A DNA stretch of 64,000 nucleotides from Marinobacterium iners (GCF_017310015.1 NZ_CP022297.1:2914001-2978000), one strand, 5' to 3'. Shown: positions 16,783 to 25,002, counted from the first letter of the stretch. Numbers and translations are program-made. Notes: generated by a model from the sequence alone, not told the origin.

Positions 16783-17761
16783 TGATGCCGGCCTTCGCGA
16801 CCCGCTTATCCAGTTCTGCCAGCGACTGTGCCAGCGCTTCGTCATTCAGCATGGCGGATGCAAGCGGTGCCAGGGCTTCTGCAGCCTTGCCACGCCACTT
16901 CTCGATCCACTGCGCCAGCAGCGCCTTGTTTTCTTCGGACTCAGTCGCTGTCGTTTTGATTACGGCATCTACCCAGCGTGTCGTGTCCTTGTACCAGAGC
17001 TGCATGAACTCGGTGAGCATGGCGACATCCTGAGCACCGTTGTCTGCCAGGTACTGATCAAACTGGGCGTAGACAAGGTCATACACCAGGGTGTCCACAA
17101 CAAGGTTCTGTGCAACACTCACTTCAAACCAGTCTTCGGTTACCAGCATCTCTTCACACAACGCACGCAGCCCCTGCCAGATGTCAGCTTCCATCCATTG
17201 CTGTTTTGCCTCGGCCAGTGCATCGCCGCTGTTGCCGTCCAGTATCAAACCGATACGCGAGAGATACTGTGCGATGCCAAGCCGATCCATGCCATCAAAC
17301 AGCAATGCCTGAGTGATCGCGGTACCGTAGCCGTAAGCCGCTCCATACATGTTGTTCAGGTTGGCGGTGTGCTCCAAGTGACGCAGCGGCACCAGGTAGC
17401 GGATTACCTCGGCCTGGCGCTCTTCGCTCAGATGGCGGGCAAGATCGCGCTTTTCAAAGAACGCGTAGTTGCTCTCGGCGTTTTCCTGCATTTTGGCGCG
17501 CTGCTGCACGTAAGTGCCGTAGTAGAACTGTCGCGGATCCTTGAGGGCGTACCAGTCAGCCATCTGGATGGCGGTACGGCGAGTATCATTCAGCTCAAGG
17601 TCCGGCTGCCACAGTGGGCGGTAATGAAAATTGGTTTCAGACTGAAGGTCGTAGGTTGCTTCCTGATAGCGGGTAGCCGGCTTGTCGCCGAAGCGGCGCT
17701 CTACGTTGGCATAGGTATTGCGAACCGGTTCCAGCGTGGCTGTTTTGATTTCAATGGTCAT
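16778..17761 (-). CDS. dmpL: Phenol hydroxylase small subunit
   Basis: 327 residues against about 331 for DmpL. It is a helical beta-subunit of the toluene/phenol monooxygenase family without metal ligands. Blocks such as WYALKDPRQFYYGTYVQQRAKMQE and LRHLEHTANLNNMYGA are characteristic. It forms the oxygenase with DmpN and DmpO. Confidence 0.95.
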   Translation of the reverse strand: MTIEIKTATLEPVRNTYANVERRFGDKPATRYQEATYDLQSETNFHYRPLWQPDLELNDTRRTAIQMADWYALKDPRQFYYGTYVQQRAKMQENAESNYAFFEKRDLARHLSEERQAEVIRYLVPLRHLEHTANLNNMYGAAYGYGTAITQALLFDGMDRLGIAQYLSRIGLILDGNSGDALAEAKQQWMEADIWQGLRALCEEMLVTEDWFEVSVAQNLVVDTLVYDLVYAQFDQYLADNGAQDVAMLTEFMQLWYKDTTRWVDAVIKTTATESEENKALLAQWIEKWRGKAAEALAPLASAMLNDEALAQSLAELDKRVAKAGIK

Positions 17762-17784
17762 GGAACTCTTCCCAGCTGCAGTTG

Positions 17785-17792
17785 TTGTTATT
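17785..17792 (-). promoter_or_regulatory. AATAACAA motif at the dmpK/dmpL junction
   Basis: Exact AAYAANAA match spanning the dmpK stop codon, 23 bases before the dmpL ATG. Candidate Hfq/Crc site. Confidence 0.4.
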
Positions 17793-18099
17793 CGGAATCA
17801 CGATCGTGGTTGTGTGACATGAGCGTATCTTCTCCATAACGCCATTTTTCCATTTCGGAATCGACTTCACGGATCTGATCTGCGGTCATGTGGACAACAT
17901 CGTTGGCGGCACAAAATTCGTCGAACGCGCCTTTTGGCATCACCAGCTCGACAAACAGGGAGGGGTCACCAATGGCAAAATCGAACTCGACGAAACGAGC
18001 TCCGGGCTGGCTTCGCACCCGAATGAATTTGGTCAGACGATCAAAATCCGAGCGCTTTGGCAGATCATCATTTCGTGAGTGCAGTGTGAGTTTTGTCAT
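17788..18099 (-). CDS. dmpK: Phenol hydroxylase assembly protein
   Basis: 103 residues from the ATG at 18099 (GAGG ribosome site); the upstream ATG at 18147 lies inside the sigma54 promoter and is rejected. RFVEFDFAIGDPSLFVELVMPKGAFDEFC is typical of the DmpK/PhhK family. DmpK is thought to assist assembly or activation of the oxygenase rather than to act in turnover. First gene of the operon. Confidence 0.9.
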   Translation of the reverse strand: MTKLTLHSRNDDLPKRSDFDRLTKFIRVRSQPGARFVEFDFAIGDPSLFVELVMPKGAFDEFCAANDVVHMTADQIREVDSEMEKWRYGEDTLMSHNHDRDSE

Positions 18100-18140
18100 T
18101 GTTGTCCTCAGCTCATCGGCGTATGCATTCGCTAATGAAG

Positions 18141-18160
18141 AGAGCAACAGCTGTGCCAGA
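18141..18160 (-). promoter_or_regulatory. sigma54 promoter of the phenol hydroxylase operon
   Basis: Minus strand TCTGGCACAGCTGTTGCTCT with TGGCAC-N5-TTGC at exact spacing. Predicted start near 18132 leaves a leader of about 33 bases before dmpK. Identical over 20 bases to 5979-5998. Confidence 0.92.
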
Positions 18161-18252
18161 TTGGAAAAAACGGCTGAAACACGACACCCAATAAACTACC
18201 AAGCTATTGATTTAAATAAGATAAAAACATCCAATTCGTTGGAAACAATATC

Positions 18253-18267
18253 GCAACAGTGCGTTGC
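18253..18267. promoter_or_regulatory. GCAAC-AGTGC-GTTGC inverted repeat
   Basis: Perfect five-base inverted repeat about 100 bases upstream of the -24 element. Its core CAACAGTGYGTTG recurs at 6137-6149 between the two enhancer palindromes of the envelope operon. Possible accessory protein site; protein unknown. Confidence 0.4.
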
Positions 18268-18285
18268 ATAGATGAATAGTCACAC

Positions 18286-18340
18286 TTGAAAAAATGCTCA
18301 TTTCATAAAATTTCAGGAATTTTTTTGATGAGATGATCAA
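18286..18340. promoter_or_regulatory. Enhancer region with two XylR/DmpR-like palindromes
   Basis: TTGATGAGATGATCAA at 18325-18340 matches the TTGATCAATTGATCAA-type enhancer at 13 of 16 positions. A weaker site, TTGAAAAAATGCTCAT at 18286-18301, matches 11. Centres are about 177 and 138 bases upstream of the -24 element. The divergent activator gene starts 155 bases beyond, as in dmpR and mopR loci. This 395-base gap otherwise holds only promoters. Confidence 0.6.
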
Positions 18341-18347
18341 ATACGCG

Positions 18348-18376
18348 TTGATTTTGATAAGAACACCGAATGATAC
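18348..18376 (+). promoter_or_regulatory. sigma70 promoter of the activator gene
   Basis: TTGATT-N17-TGATAC on the plus strand, about 120 bases before the activator ATG. It partly adjoins the enhancer palindromes, so autoregulation is possible. Confidence 0.55.
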
Positions 18377-18494
18377 TTTAGTCGTATGTTTTGCACTTTC
18401 TCTTTCAAATCCGCATGAAATCTTTCAACAATGAAAAAGGGCTGCAGGCCCGCTCACAGAACATCGCTCACACCAAGCCGGTATAAAAACAACT

Positions 18495-20213
18495 ATGGCA
18501 ACTACACAAGAACTAGAGTTTCCCGGCAGCGGAGACCTACTGTCACAGATCCGCTTTGAAAGCGACAAAGGCAAGATCTGGCTGAATGAACAGCGCATGC
18601 TGATGATCCATTCCAGTGTAATGGGTCTGCTGCGCAAAGAGCTGATTGACACTTTGGGCATCAACCGTGCCAAGGGCTTCTTGATGCGTTTCGGCTACCA
18701 CTCCGGCTGGAAAGATGCCGAACTGGTAGCCAAGGTCAGGCCGGACATGTCAAAAGAGGATGCCTTCTTCGTTGGCCCCCAGCTGCATTGCATCAAAGGG
18801 ATGGTTAACGTTAAACCCGTTGCGCTCAATATCGACATGGATAACGGCATTTTCCATGGAGAATTCGACTGGTTTGACTCATATGAGGCCGATGTGCACC
18901 TGCACGATTTTGGCCCTGCAGAGGAGCCTATCTGCTGGACACTGATCGGCTATGCCAGCGGCTATACGACCTATTTCATGGGCCAACAGGTGATTTTCAA
19001 AGAAACCCAATGCGCCGGCATGGGACATGATCACTGCCATATTGTCGGTAAGCCGGTCGAGCAGTGGGATGACCAAACCGAGCTGGAGCGCTACCTGTTG
19101 CCTGACCCCATCGCCGAAGAGCTGTTTTCACTGCAGAGCCAGCTAAGTGATCTGCGCGACAACTTCCGCAGCTCTGACCAGAGTGAAGACCTGCTGTTCA
19201 ACTCGGTGGGGCGCTCCGGTGCATTCAAGAATGTGTGCCAACTGATTCGCCGCGCCTCTTCCAGTCGCGTCACGGTATTGCTGCAGGGCGAAACCGGCGT
19301 CGGCAAGGAGATCGTCGCCCGCGGCCTGCACCTCAGCTCAGACCGCGCCGACAAGGCGTTCGTGGCGGTCAACTGTGCCTGTATTCCTCCGGACCTGATT
19401 GAAGCCGAGCTGTTCGGGGTTGAGAAGGGAGCCTTTACCGGTGCGGTTCAGTCCCGCGAAGGCAAATTCGAGCGCGCTCACGGCGGCACAATCTTCCTGG
19501 ATGAAGTGATCGAGCTATCACCGCGCGCCCAGGCCAGTCTGTTACGCGTGCTGCAGGAAAGCGAAATGGAGCGGGTGGGCGATACCCGTACCCGCCGCAT
19601 CGATGTGCGTGTGGTGGCTGCTGCCAACGAAGATCTTGAAGAGGCGGTTCGCAACGGCAAATTCCGCCCTGACCTGTTCTATCGACTCAATGTGTATCCG
19701 GTGCATATTCCACCATTGCGAGACCGCATAGAGGATATTCCGCTGTTGATTGAGCATTTTCTCGAGAAGTATCACACCCTGTACAACAAGCGCACGCTGG
19801 GTGTATCCGATCTGGCAATGCAGGCCCTGATGAACTACAAGTGGCCCGGCAATATCCGCGAGCTGGAAAACATGATCGAACGCGGTGTAATTCTGACCGA
19901 TAACAACCACACCATCGATCTGGATGCGTTTTTCCCCTCGTTATCGGAGGCGACTCATCCGCTTAACAGTATCAAGCGCAATGGCACACTGGGGGCCGAG
20001 CGCCAGCCACTGCAGTCCGACAACGGCATGCTGCCACAGGATTTGCTGTGCGATCAGCTGTTGAGCGAAGAGTTCAGCCTTGAAGCGATGGAAGAGCAAC
20101 TGATCCGTACCGCGATGGAACGGGTCGAGGGCAATGTTTCGAAGGCGGCTCGTCTGCTGGGCATGACTCGGCCGCAGCTGGCCTATCGATTGAAAAAGCT
20201 CGACAGCGACTGA
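18495..20213 (+). CDS. dmpR: Phenol-responsive sigma54-dependent activator (DmpR/MopR family)
   Basis: 572 residues with the XylR domain order: N-terminal sensor (1-200), AAA+ domain (about 235-470) and C-terminal helix-turn-helix (GNVSKAARLLGMTRPQLAYRLKK). Walker A GETGVGKE is at 265-272, GAFTGA at 312-317 and Walker B TIFLDE at 332-337. The sensor keeps the MopR phenol-pocket residues with a constant offset of eight: H98, W126, and zinc ligands C147, E170, C173 and C181. It should therefore sense phenol and activate the divergent sigma54 promoter at 18141-18160. Confidence 0.95.
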   Translation: MATTQELEFPGSGDLLSQIRFESDKGKIWLNEQRMLMIHSSVMGLLRKELIDTLGINRAKGFLMRFGYHSGWKDAELVAKVRPDMSKEDAFFVGPQLHCIKGMVNVKPVALNIDMDNGIFHGEFDWFDSYEADVHLHDFGPAEEPICWTLIGYASGYTTYFMGQQVIFKETQCAGMGHDHCHIVGKPVEQWDDQTELERYLLPDPIAEELFSLQSQLSDLRDNFRSSDQSEDLLFNSVGRSGAFKNVCQLIRRASSSRVTVLLQGETGVGKEIVARGLHLSSDRADKAFVAVNCACIPPDLIEAELFGVEKGAFTGAVQSREGKFERAHGGTIFLDEVIELSPRAQASLLRVLQESEMERVGDTRTRRIDVRVVAAANEDLEEAVRNGKFRPDLFYRLNVYPVHIPPLRDRIEDIPLLIEHFLEKYHTLYNKRTLGVSDLAMQALMNYKWPGNIRELENMIERGVILTDNNHTIDLDAFFPSLSEATHPLNSIKRNGTLGAERQPLQSDNGMLPQDLLCDQLLSEEFSLEAMEEQLIRTAMERVEGNVSKAARLLGMTRPQLAYRLKKLDSD

Positions 20214-20278
20214 GCACTGACCCCGATCATGCAGGGATGCTATGATCGCCGGTTTCAAGCCTGCGTGATGAAACCACC

Positions 20279-20998
20279 GTGAACCTGATTCTGCTGTATA
20301 CCTCTGACTTTATCAGCCCGCACCGAGTCCGCCTTGATGGCCGCCGCTTGCATCATCTGCTGGAAGTGCACCGTGGACAGGTCGGTGATAGCTTCCGTGT
20401 GGGGGTGCTCAATGGCTTGATCGGCCAGGGAATACTGACTCACCTGAGTGAGCACTGCGCCGAGCTTGAAGTGAGACTTGATCAGCCCCCCCCTCCCGCA
20501 TTGCCCCTGCGACTGGTACTAGCGTTGCCAAGGCCGAAAATGCTCAAACGCTGTATCGAGACGATCGCCACCCTTGGGGCCAAGGAGCTGTGGCTGATCA
20601 ACTCCTACCGCGTCGACAAAAGCTACTGGTCCACCCCCTTACTGCAGGCAGAGCGTATGCGCGAACATCTGCTGCTGGGACTTGAGCAGGCCGGTGATAC
20701 GCGTCTGCCGCGGGTCGAAATCCGCAAACGATTCAAACCCTTTGTAGAGGACGAGCTGCCCGCGCTGGCCCGCAATACACGCGCCCTGGTGGCACACCCC
20801 TACAACGCGGCACCTTGCCCGGCTCCGATGGATACACCAACCACTCTGGCTATTGGTCCTGAAGGCGGATTTATCGCTTATGAGGTGGAAAAGCTGGAGC
20901 AGGCTGGCCTGCAAGCCATTCATCTGGGGCCACGCATTTTACGGGTTGAAACCGCTGTCCCCGTTCTACTGTCGCGTCTGTTTCCGCTGCCGGTATGA
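20279..20998 (+). CDS. rsmE: 16S rRNA m3U1498 methyltransferase
   Basis: 239 residues from a GTG at 20279. The SPOUT-type knot motifs LAIGPEGGF and LGPRILRVETA are intact, and the N-terminal PUA-like part (HHLLEVHRGQVGDSF) is present. It methylates U1498 of 16S rRNA in the assembled 30S subunit. It stands 65 bases after the activator gene. Confidence 0.93.
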   Translation: MNLILLYTSDFISPHRVRLDGRRLHHLLEVHRGQVGDSFRVGVLNGLIGQGILTHLSEHCAELEVRLDQPPPPALPLRLVLALPRPKMLKRCIETIATLGAKELWLINSYRVDKSYWSTPLLQAERMREHLLLGLEQAGDTRLPRVEIRKRFKPFVEDELPALARNTRALVAHPYNAAPCPAPMDTPTTLAIGPEGGFIAYEVEKLEQAGLQAIHLGPRILRVETAVPVLLSRLFPLPV

Positions 20999-21077
20999 TC
21001 TGCCTCAATATATGCTCTCCCCTTACATCTATATACTATTTTAATCTCTAGCGGAACAAGAATCAGATGCACTAGCA

Positions 21078-21116
21078 TTGACTTGAACGCAAACAGTGAT
21101 AATAATTCGCATTAAG
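21078..21116 (+). promoter_or_regulatory. Promoter with Fur box before the iron transporter
   Basis: TTGACT-N16-TAATAA (21078-21105), with a Fur-like site GATAATAATTCGCATTAAG at 21098-21116 that matches 13 of 19 positions of the Fur consensus and covers the -10 region. Iron repression is expected. Confidence 0.7.
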
Positions 21117-21166
21117 TTTTTGATATTCGGACTACATGGCTCGCGCCACAACCGATGGAGATGTAC

Positions 21167-22192
21167 ATGAACGCGAAACACGCCCTTCTTGCTGGTCTGG
21201 CCTTTTCTACCTTTGGCGCCGTTGCGCAGGCAGCCGATGAGGTCAACATCTACTCCTATCGGCAAGAGTTCCTGATCAAGCCTCTGCTGGAGGCGTTCAC
21301 CGCCGAAACCGGCATCAAGGCCAATGTCATCTTCTCCAAAAGCGGCCTGCTGGAACGACTGGAGCACGAGGGTGCCAACTCTCCGGCCGATGTCATTCTG
21401 ACCTCGGATGTCGGCCCACTGCACGATGCGGTCGAGCGTCAACTGGTTGCGCCGATCAATAGCAGCACCGTAGAAGAAAACGTACCTGCTCAGTACCGCT
21501 CGAAGGATGATCTTTGGGTTGGTCTGACGGCACGCTCTCGCATCATCTACACATCAAAGGATCGTGTGGAGCCGGGTGAGATCCAGACCTATGAAGACCT
21601 GGCCGATCCGAAATGGAAAGGCCGTGTCTGCACCCGCAGTGGCAAACACTCCTACAACCTGTCCCTGATCGGATCAATCATTGAACATAAGGGCGAAGAG
21701 CAGGCCGAGCAGTGGCTCAGCGCCGTGAAGGATAATCTGGCACGCCGCCCACAGGGTAATGACCGCGGCCAGGTCAAGGCGGTTATGGAAGGACAGTGCG
21801 ATGTTGCGCTGGGCAATACCTACTACTATGGCAAGATGCTGACCAACCAGGAAGAGCCGGAGCAGATCGAGTGGGCCAGGTCGGTCAATCTGCTGTTCCC
21901 GAACCAGGATGGTCGCGGTGCGCACATGAGCATCTCCGGTGCTGCGCTGGCCAAGCATGCGCCCAACCCTGAAGCTGCCATCAAGCTGATCGAGTTCCTG
22001 ACCAGCGAGCAGGCCCAGAAAATGTACGCGGAAGTAAACTACGAGTTCCCGGTGCGTCCCGGCATCGAGTGGTCTGCCCTGCTCAAGGAGCACATGGGTG
22101 AATTCAAGGCTGATGACATCAACCTGGGTGATGTAGTCAAACACCGCGCAACAGCATCACGACTGGTTGACAAGGTCGGCTTTGACAACTGA
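21167..22192 (+). CDS. fbpA: Periplasmic Fe(III)-binding protein of an ABC transporter
   Basis: 341 residues from the ATG at 21167 (GGAGA ribosome site). Signal peptide MNAKHALLAGLAFSTFGAVAQA. The FbpA/FutA fold is marked by VNIYSYRQEFLIKPLLEAF, SKSGLLERLEHEGANSPADV and a YYYG tyrosine cluster (NTYYYGKM) that binds ferric iron. It delivers iron to the permease encoded next. A Fur box precedes the gene. Confidence 0.93.
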   Translation: MNAKHALLAGLAFSTFGAVAQAADEVNIYSYRQEFLIKPLLEAFTAETGIKANVIFSKSGLLERLEHEGANSPADVILTSDVGPLHDAVERQLVAPINSSTVEENVPAQYRSKDDLWVGLTARSRIIYTSKDRVEPGEIQTYEDLADPKWKGRVCTRSGKHSYNLSLIGSIIEHKGEEQAEQWLSAVKDNLARRPQGNDRGQVKAVMEGQCDVALGNTYYYGKMLTNQEEPEQIEWARSVNLLFPNQDGRGAHMSISGAALAKHAPNPEAAIKLIEFLTSEQAQKMYAEVNYEFPVRPGIEWSALLKEHMGEFKADDINLGDVVKHRATASRLVDKVGFDN

Positions 22193-22226
22193 TTCGCGCC
22201 TGACAATCGACAGCTGCGACCTGAAG

Positions 22227-22247
22227 CGGTAGTCTTCCCGGCTACCG
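22227..22247 (+). terminator. Hairpin between binding protein and permease genes
   Basis: CGGTAG and CTACCG form a stem followed by TTTCTGTG. Such partial terminators usually keep the periplasmic protein in excess over the permease. Confidence 0.45.
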
Positions 22248-22268
22248 TTTCTGTGCGTTCACCGTCCT

Positions 22269-23957
22269 ATGTCTGAAACCGCTACCGCAACTGCCCCGCT
22301 GGTTGATACCCGCAAGCCGCGCCGCTACATGCCCGGCTGGTATTCTGTTGCCTGGGGCAGCGCTCTGCTGGTGATGCTGCCGGTTCTGGCCGTTCTGTGG
22401 CTGGCGCTTTTTCCCACCGAAAACATCTGGCCCCATCTGGTCGATACCATACTGCCGGTTTACATCCGCTCTACCCTGCTGTTGCTGGCCGGTGTCGGCA
22501 GCCTGTCAGTCGTAATCGGTGTCAGTACCGCCTGGCTTGTGACCATGTGTCATTTCCCTGGTCGGCGCCTGTTTGAGTGGGCCCTGTTGCTTCCGTTCGC
22601 CATGCCCGCGTATGTAATAGCATACCTCTACACCGATCTGCTGGAATATGCAGGCCCGGTACAAAGCACATTGCGTGAGCTGTTCGGTTGGCAAACTGCG
22701 CGCGACTACTGGTTTCCCGATATTCGAAGCCTTGGCGGCGCCATCGCCATGCTGACGCTGGTCCTCTACCCCTATGTGTATCTGCTGGCTCGCGCCAGCT
22801 TCCTTGAACAGTCGATGAGCATTCGGGATGCCAGCCGCATCTTTGGCTGCACTCCGCTGCAGAGCTTTGTGCGCATCTCGCTGCCCATTGCTCGGCCCTC
22901 CATCGCTGTGGGCCTTGCACTGGTATCCATGGAAACCCTGAACGACTTTGGCACGGTTGACTATTTCGCGGTCAAAAGTCTGTCTGCCGGTATCTATGAT
23001 GCCTGGCTGAACATGGGCAACCTCGGAGCCGCCGCCCAGATTGCCAGCCTGATGATGCTGTTTGTAGTACTGCTGATTTCACTTGAGCGCATTGCACGCG
23101 CCCGTCAGCGTCAGTTCAGCGGCTCCGACCGGTTCCGTTCAATTGAACGCTTCCGCCTCAGCCCCGCACGACAACTGATGGCGACACTGGCTTGCGCCCT
23201 GCCGGTCGTGCTCGGTTTTGCAATTCCTTTTATCGTGCTCGGAAGCTATGCACTGCGGCGGCTGGACCAGTTCGCCGAGCCCGGCTTTATTGCCAATGCA
23301 GTGCACAGCTTTACCCTTTCCGCTCTGGCTGCTGCACTGACAGTCGTGATCGCAGTTGTACTGGCCTACAGTAAGCGACTTTATCCGCAGCAACGCTCGC
23401 TTACAGTGGCCGCTCGCTTCAGCAGCCTGGGCTATGCCTTGCCAGGTGCAGTTCTTGCGATCGGTGTCATTATTCCTCTGGCGGCTTTCGACAACAGCGT
23501 CGACGCGTTCATGCAACGTCACTTCGGCTTTGGTACGGGCCTGCTACTGAGCGGTACACCCTTCGCCATCGTATTTGCCTATTCCGTGCGCTTTCTGGCG
23601 GTATCAACCGGCAGCGTGGAGTCATCACTGGCCAAAGTTACACCCAGCATGGACATGGCATCGCGCTCCCTCGGCCTTAACCCACTGCAAACCCTCCGGC
23701 GCGTCCACCTGCCACTGATCCGAGGCGGATTGTTAACGGCCGTTCTGGTAGTTTTTGTCGACTCCATGAAGGAATTGCCGGCCACTCTGATTCTGCGACC
23801 GTTCAATTACGATACGCTGGCAACCTATGTGTACCAGTATGCGTCAGATGAAATGCTGGAAACCAGTGCACTGTCTGCGATGCTGATTGTGCTGGTTGGA
23901 ATTGTGCCGGTCATTCTGCTCAGTCGCACTATCACGGCGACCCGGCAGGGCAAGTAG
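22269..23957 (+). CDS. fbpB: Iron ABC transporter permease (fused two-domain)
   Basis: 562 residues with about twelve membrane helices in two BPD_transp_1 domains. EAA-type loops that contact the ATPase are visible in each half: RDASRIFGCTPLQSFVRISLPIARPS and ASRSLGLNPLQTLRRVHLPLIRG. FbpB-type permease for ferric iron. No ATPase gene follows; the next genes are convergent, so the ATPase must be elsewhere or shared. Confidence 0.92.
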   Translation: MSETATATAPLVDTRKPRRYMPGWYSVAWGSALLVMLPVLAVLWLALFPTENIWPHLVDTILPVYIRSTLLLLAGVGSLSVVIGVSTAWLVTMCHFPGRRLFEWALLLPFAMPAYVIAYLYTDLLEYAGPVQSTLRELFGWQTARDYWFPDIRSLGGAIAMLTLVLYPYVYLLARASFLEQSMSIRDASRIFGCTPLQSFVRISLPIARPSIAVGLALVSMETLNDFGTVDYFAVKSLSAGIYDAWLNMGNLGAAAQIASLMMLFVVLLISLERIARARQRQFSGSDRFRSIERFRLSPARQLMATLACALPVVLGFAIPFIVLGSYALRRLDQFAEPGFIANAVHSFTLSALAAALTVVIAVVLAYSKRLYPQQRSLTVAARFSSLGYALPGAVLAIGVIIPLAAFDNSVDAFMQRHFGFGTGLLLSGTPFAIVFAYSVRFLAVSTGSVESSLAKVTPSMDMASRSLGLNPLQTLRRVHLPLIRGGLLTAVLVVFVDSMKELPATLILRPFNYDTLATYVYQYASDEMLETSALSAMLIVLVGIVPVILLSRTITATRQGK

Positions 23958-23983
23958 GCCTCCGTCTAAAACAGGAACAGGCC

Positions 23984-24433
23984 TCAGCGCTTTATCGCGA
24001 CATAGAGTCCTTCCAGACGCATGCAGACCTGACCATTGCAGATGACCTCTACCACCAACGCCAGCTTACCCTTGCCCCGCTCCACTACACGCTCGGCCAA
24101 GACATCAGAAGCGGCGGTGTCGATCAGCTCAACTTGTGTCACAAAATCCGCCGTAACCGGCTTGAGGTATTGGAGATGGCTGTCAGCGATCACCACGTCA
24201 CACTCCAGCCCGCGCTCCCTGAGACACAGGGTCGTCAGGCACCACCCCGCTACAGTGGCGATCGCCGCCTGAGAACCGCCAAAACCGGTTCCCTTGTCGT
24301 TTACATTGGGTGCCAGCGGCGTGGGGATCTTCAGCGTTTGACCATCCCATGTCAGCTGTGAAATACCCAAGTGTTCCAGCAGTGGAATCTGGGTCTTGAG
24401 CCAACCAAGGAATTCAACCGTATCGGTTTTCAT
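23984..24433 (-). CDS. YiiD C-terminal-type thioesterase
   Basis: 149 residues with a hotdog fold resembling the YiiD C-terminal/4HBT-like thioesterases: NDKGTGFGGSQAAIATVAGW holds the central helix, and DVVIADSHLQYLKPV is the following strand. Substrate unknown. Its ATG overlaps the stop of the nitroreductase gene by one base, so the two are probably translationally coupled. Confidence 0.75.
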   Translation of the reverse strand: MKTDTVEFLGWLKTQIPLLEHLGISQLTWDGQTLKIPTPLAPNVNDKGTGFGGSQAAIATVAGWCLTTLCLRERGLECDVVIADSHLQYLKPVTADFVTQVELIDTAASDVLAERVVERGKGKLALVVEVICNGQVCMRLEGLYVAIKR

Positions 24434-24990
24434 CAGCCCTCCCAGCGAGTCACGAACTCGGCAAGGTCCAGCATCGGAGCCTCGCGCTCGCGACAGCGCT
24501 GGCCCAGATAGATAAAGCCAACCACCTGCTCATGTTCGGCCAGCTCCAGCCCTGATCGCACATGCGAGTTATGGGTCATTTCACCGGTGCGCCACATCGC
24601 CCCAAGGCCCTGCGCGAAAGCCGCTTGGGTGATGGCATGAGCCGCACATCCTGCCGAGATTAACTGTTCGTCCAGCGGGACTTTGGGATGCTCTCGAGTG
24701 ACAGCAACTACCGTGATGATCATTGGTGCCCGCAGCGGCATTTGCAGGTATTTGTCATGCCTTGCCTGCGGCAACTCCGGATCAGCCTTCAAAGCGGCAC
24801 GGGCAAACAGCTCACCCATGCGTACCAGACCTTCGCCTTCCGTAATAATAAAGCGCCAAGGGCGCAGCGATCCATGATCCGGCGCTCTCAGAGCTGCACG
24901 CAACATCAGGTCAAGCTGTTGCGGCGTTGGAGCCGGACCTTCCAAGCGGGGGCATGAGGTACGGTTGATCAGGGCGTCGAGTGCATCCAC
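24433..24990 (-). CDS. Nitroreductase family protein (YdjA-like)
   Basis: 185 residues, the minimal nitroreductase size. RAPDHGSLRPWRFIITEGEG is the FMN-binding segment and GLGAMWRTG the second FMN contact of YdjA-type proteins. Reduces nitro or quinone compounds with NAD(P)H; physiological substrate unknown. Twelve bases downstream of queF on the same strand. Confidence 0.88.
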   Translation of the reverse strand: MDALDALINRTSCPRLEGPAPTPQQLDLMLRAALRAPDHGSLRPWRFIITEGEGLVRMGELFARAALKADPELPQARHDKYLQMPLRAPMIITVVAVTREHPKVPLDEQLISAGCAAHAITQAAFAQGLGAMWRTGEMTHNSHVRSGLELAEHEQVVGFIYLGQRCREREAPMLDLAEFVTRWEG

Positions 24991-25002
24991 GGTACTATCC
25001 TT

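Noticed and set aside
16772..17839. 355-residue plus-strand reading frame
   Set aside because: Antisense shadow of dmpL; no ribosome site or domain.
18100..18147. Upstream ATG extension of dmpK
   Set aside because: It would start within the sigma54 promoter, upstream of the predicted transcription start.
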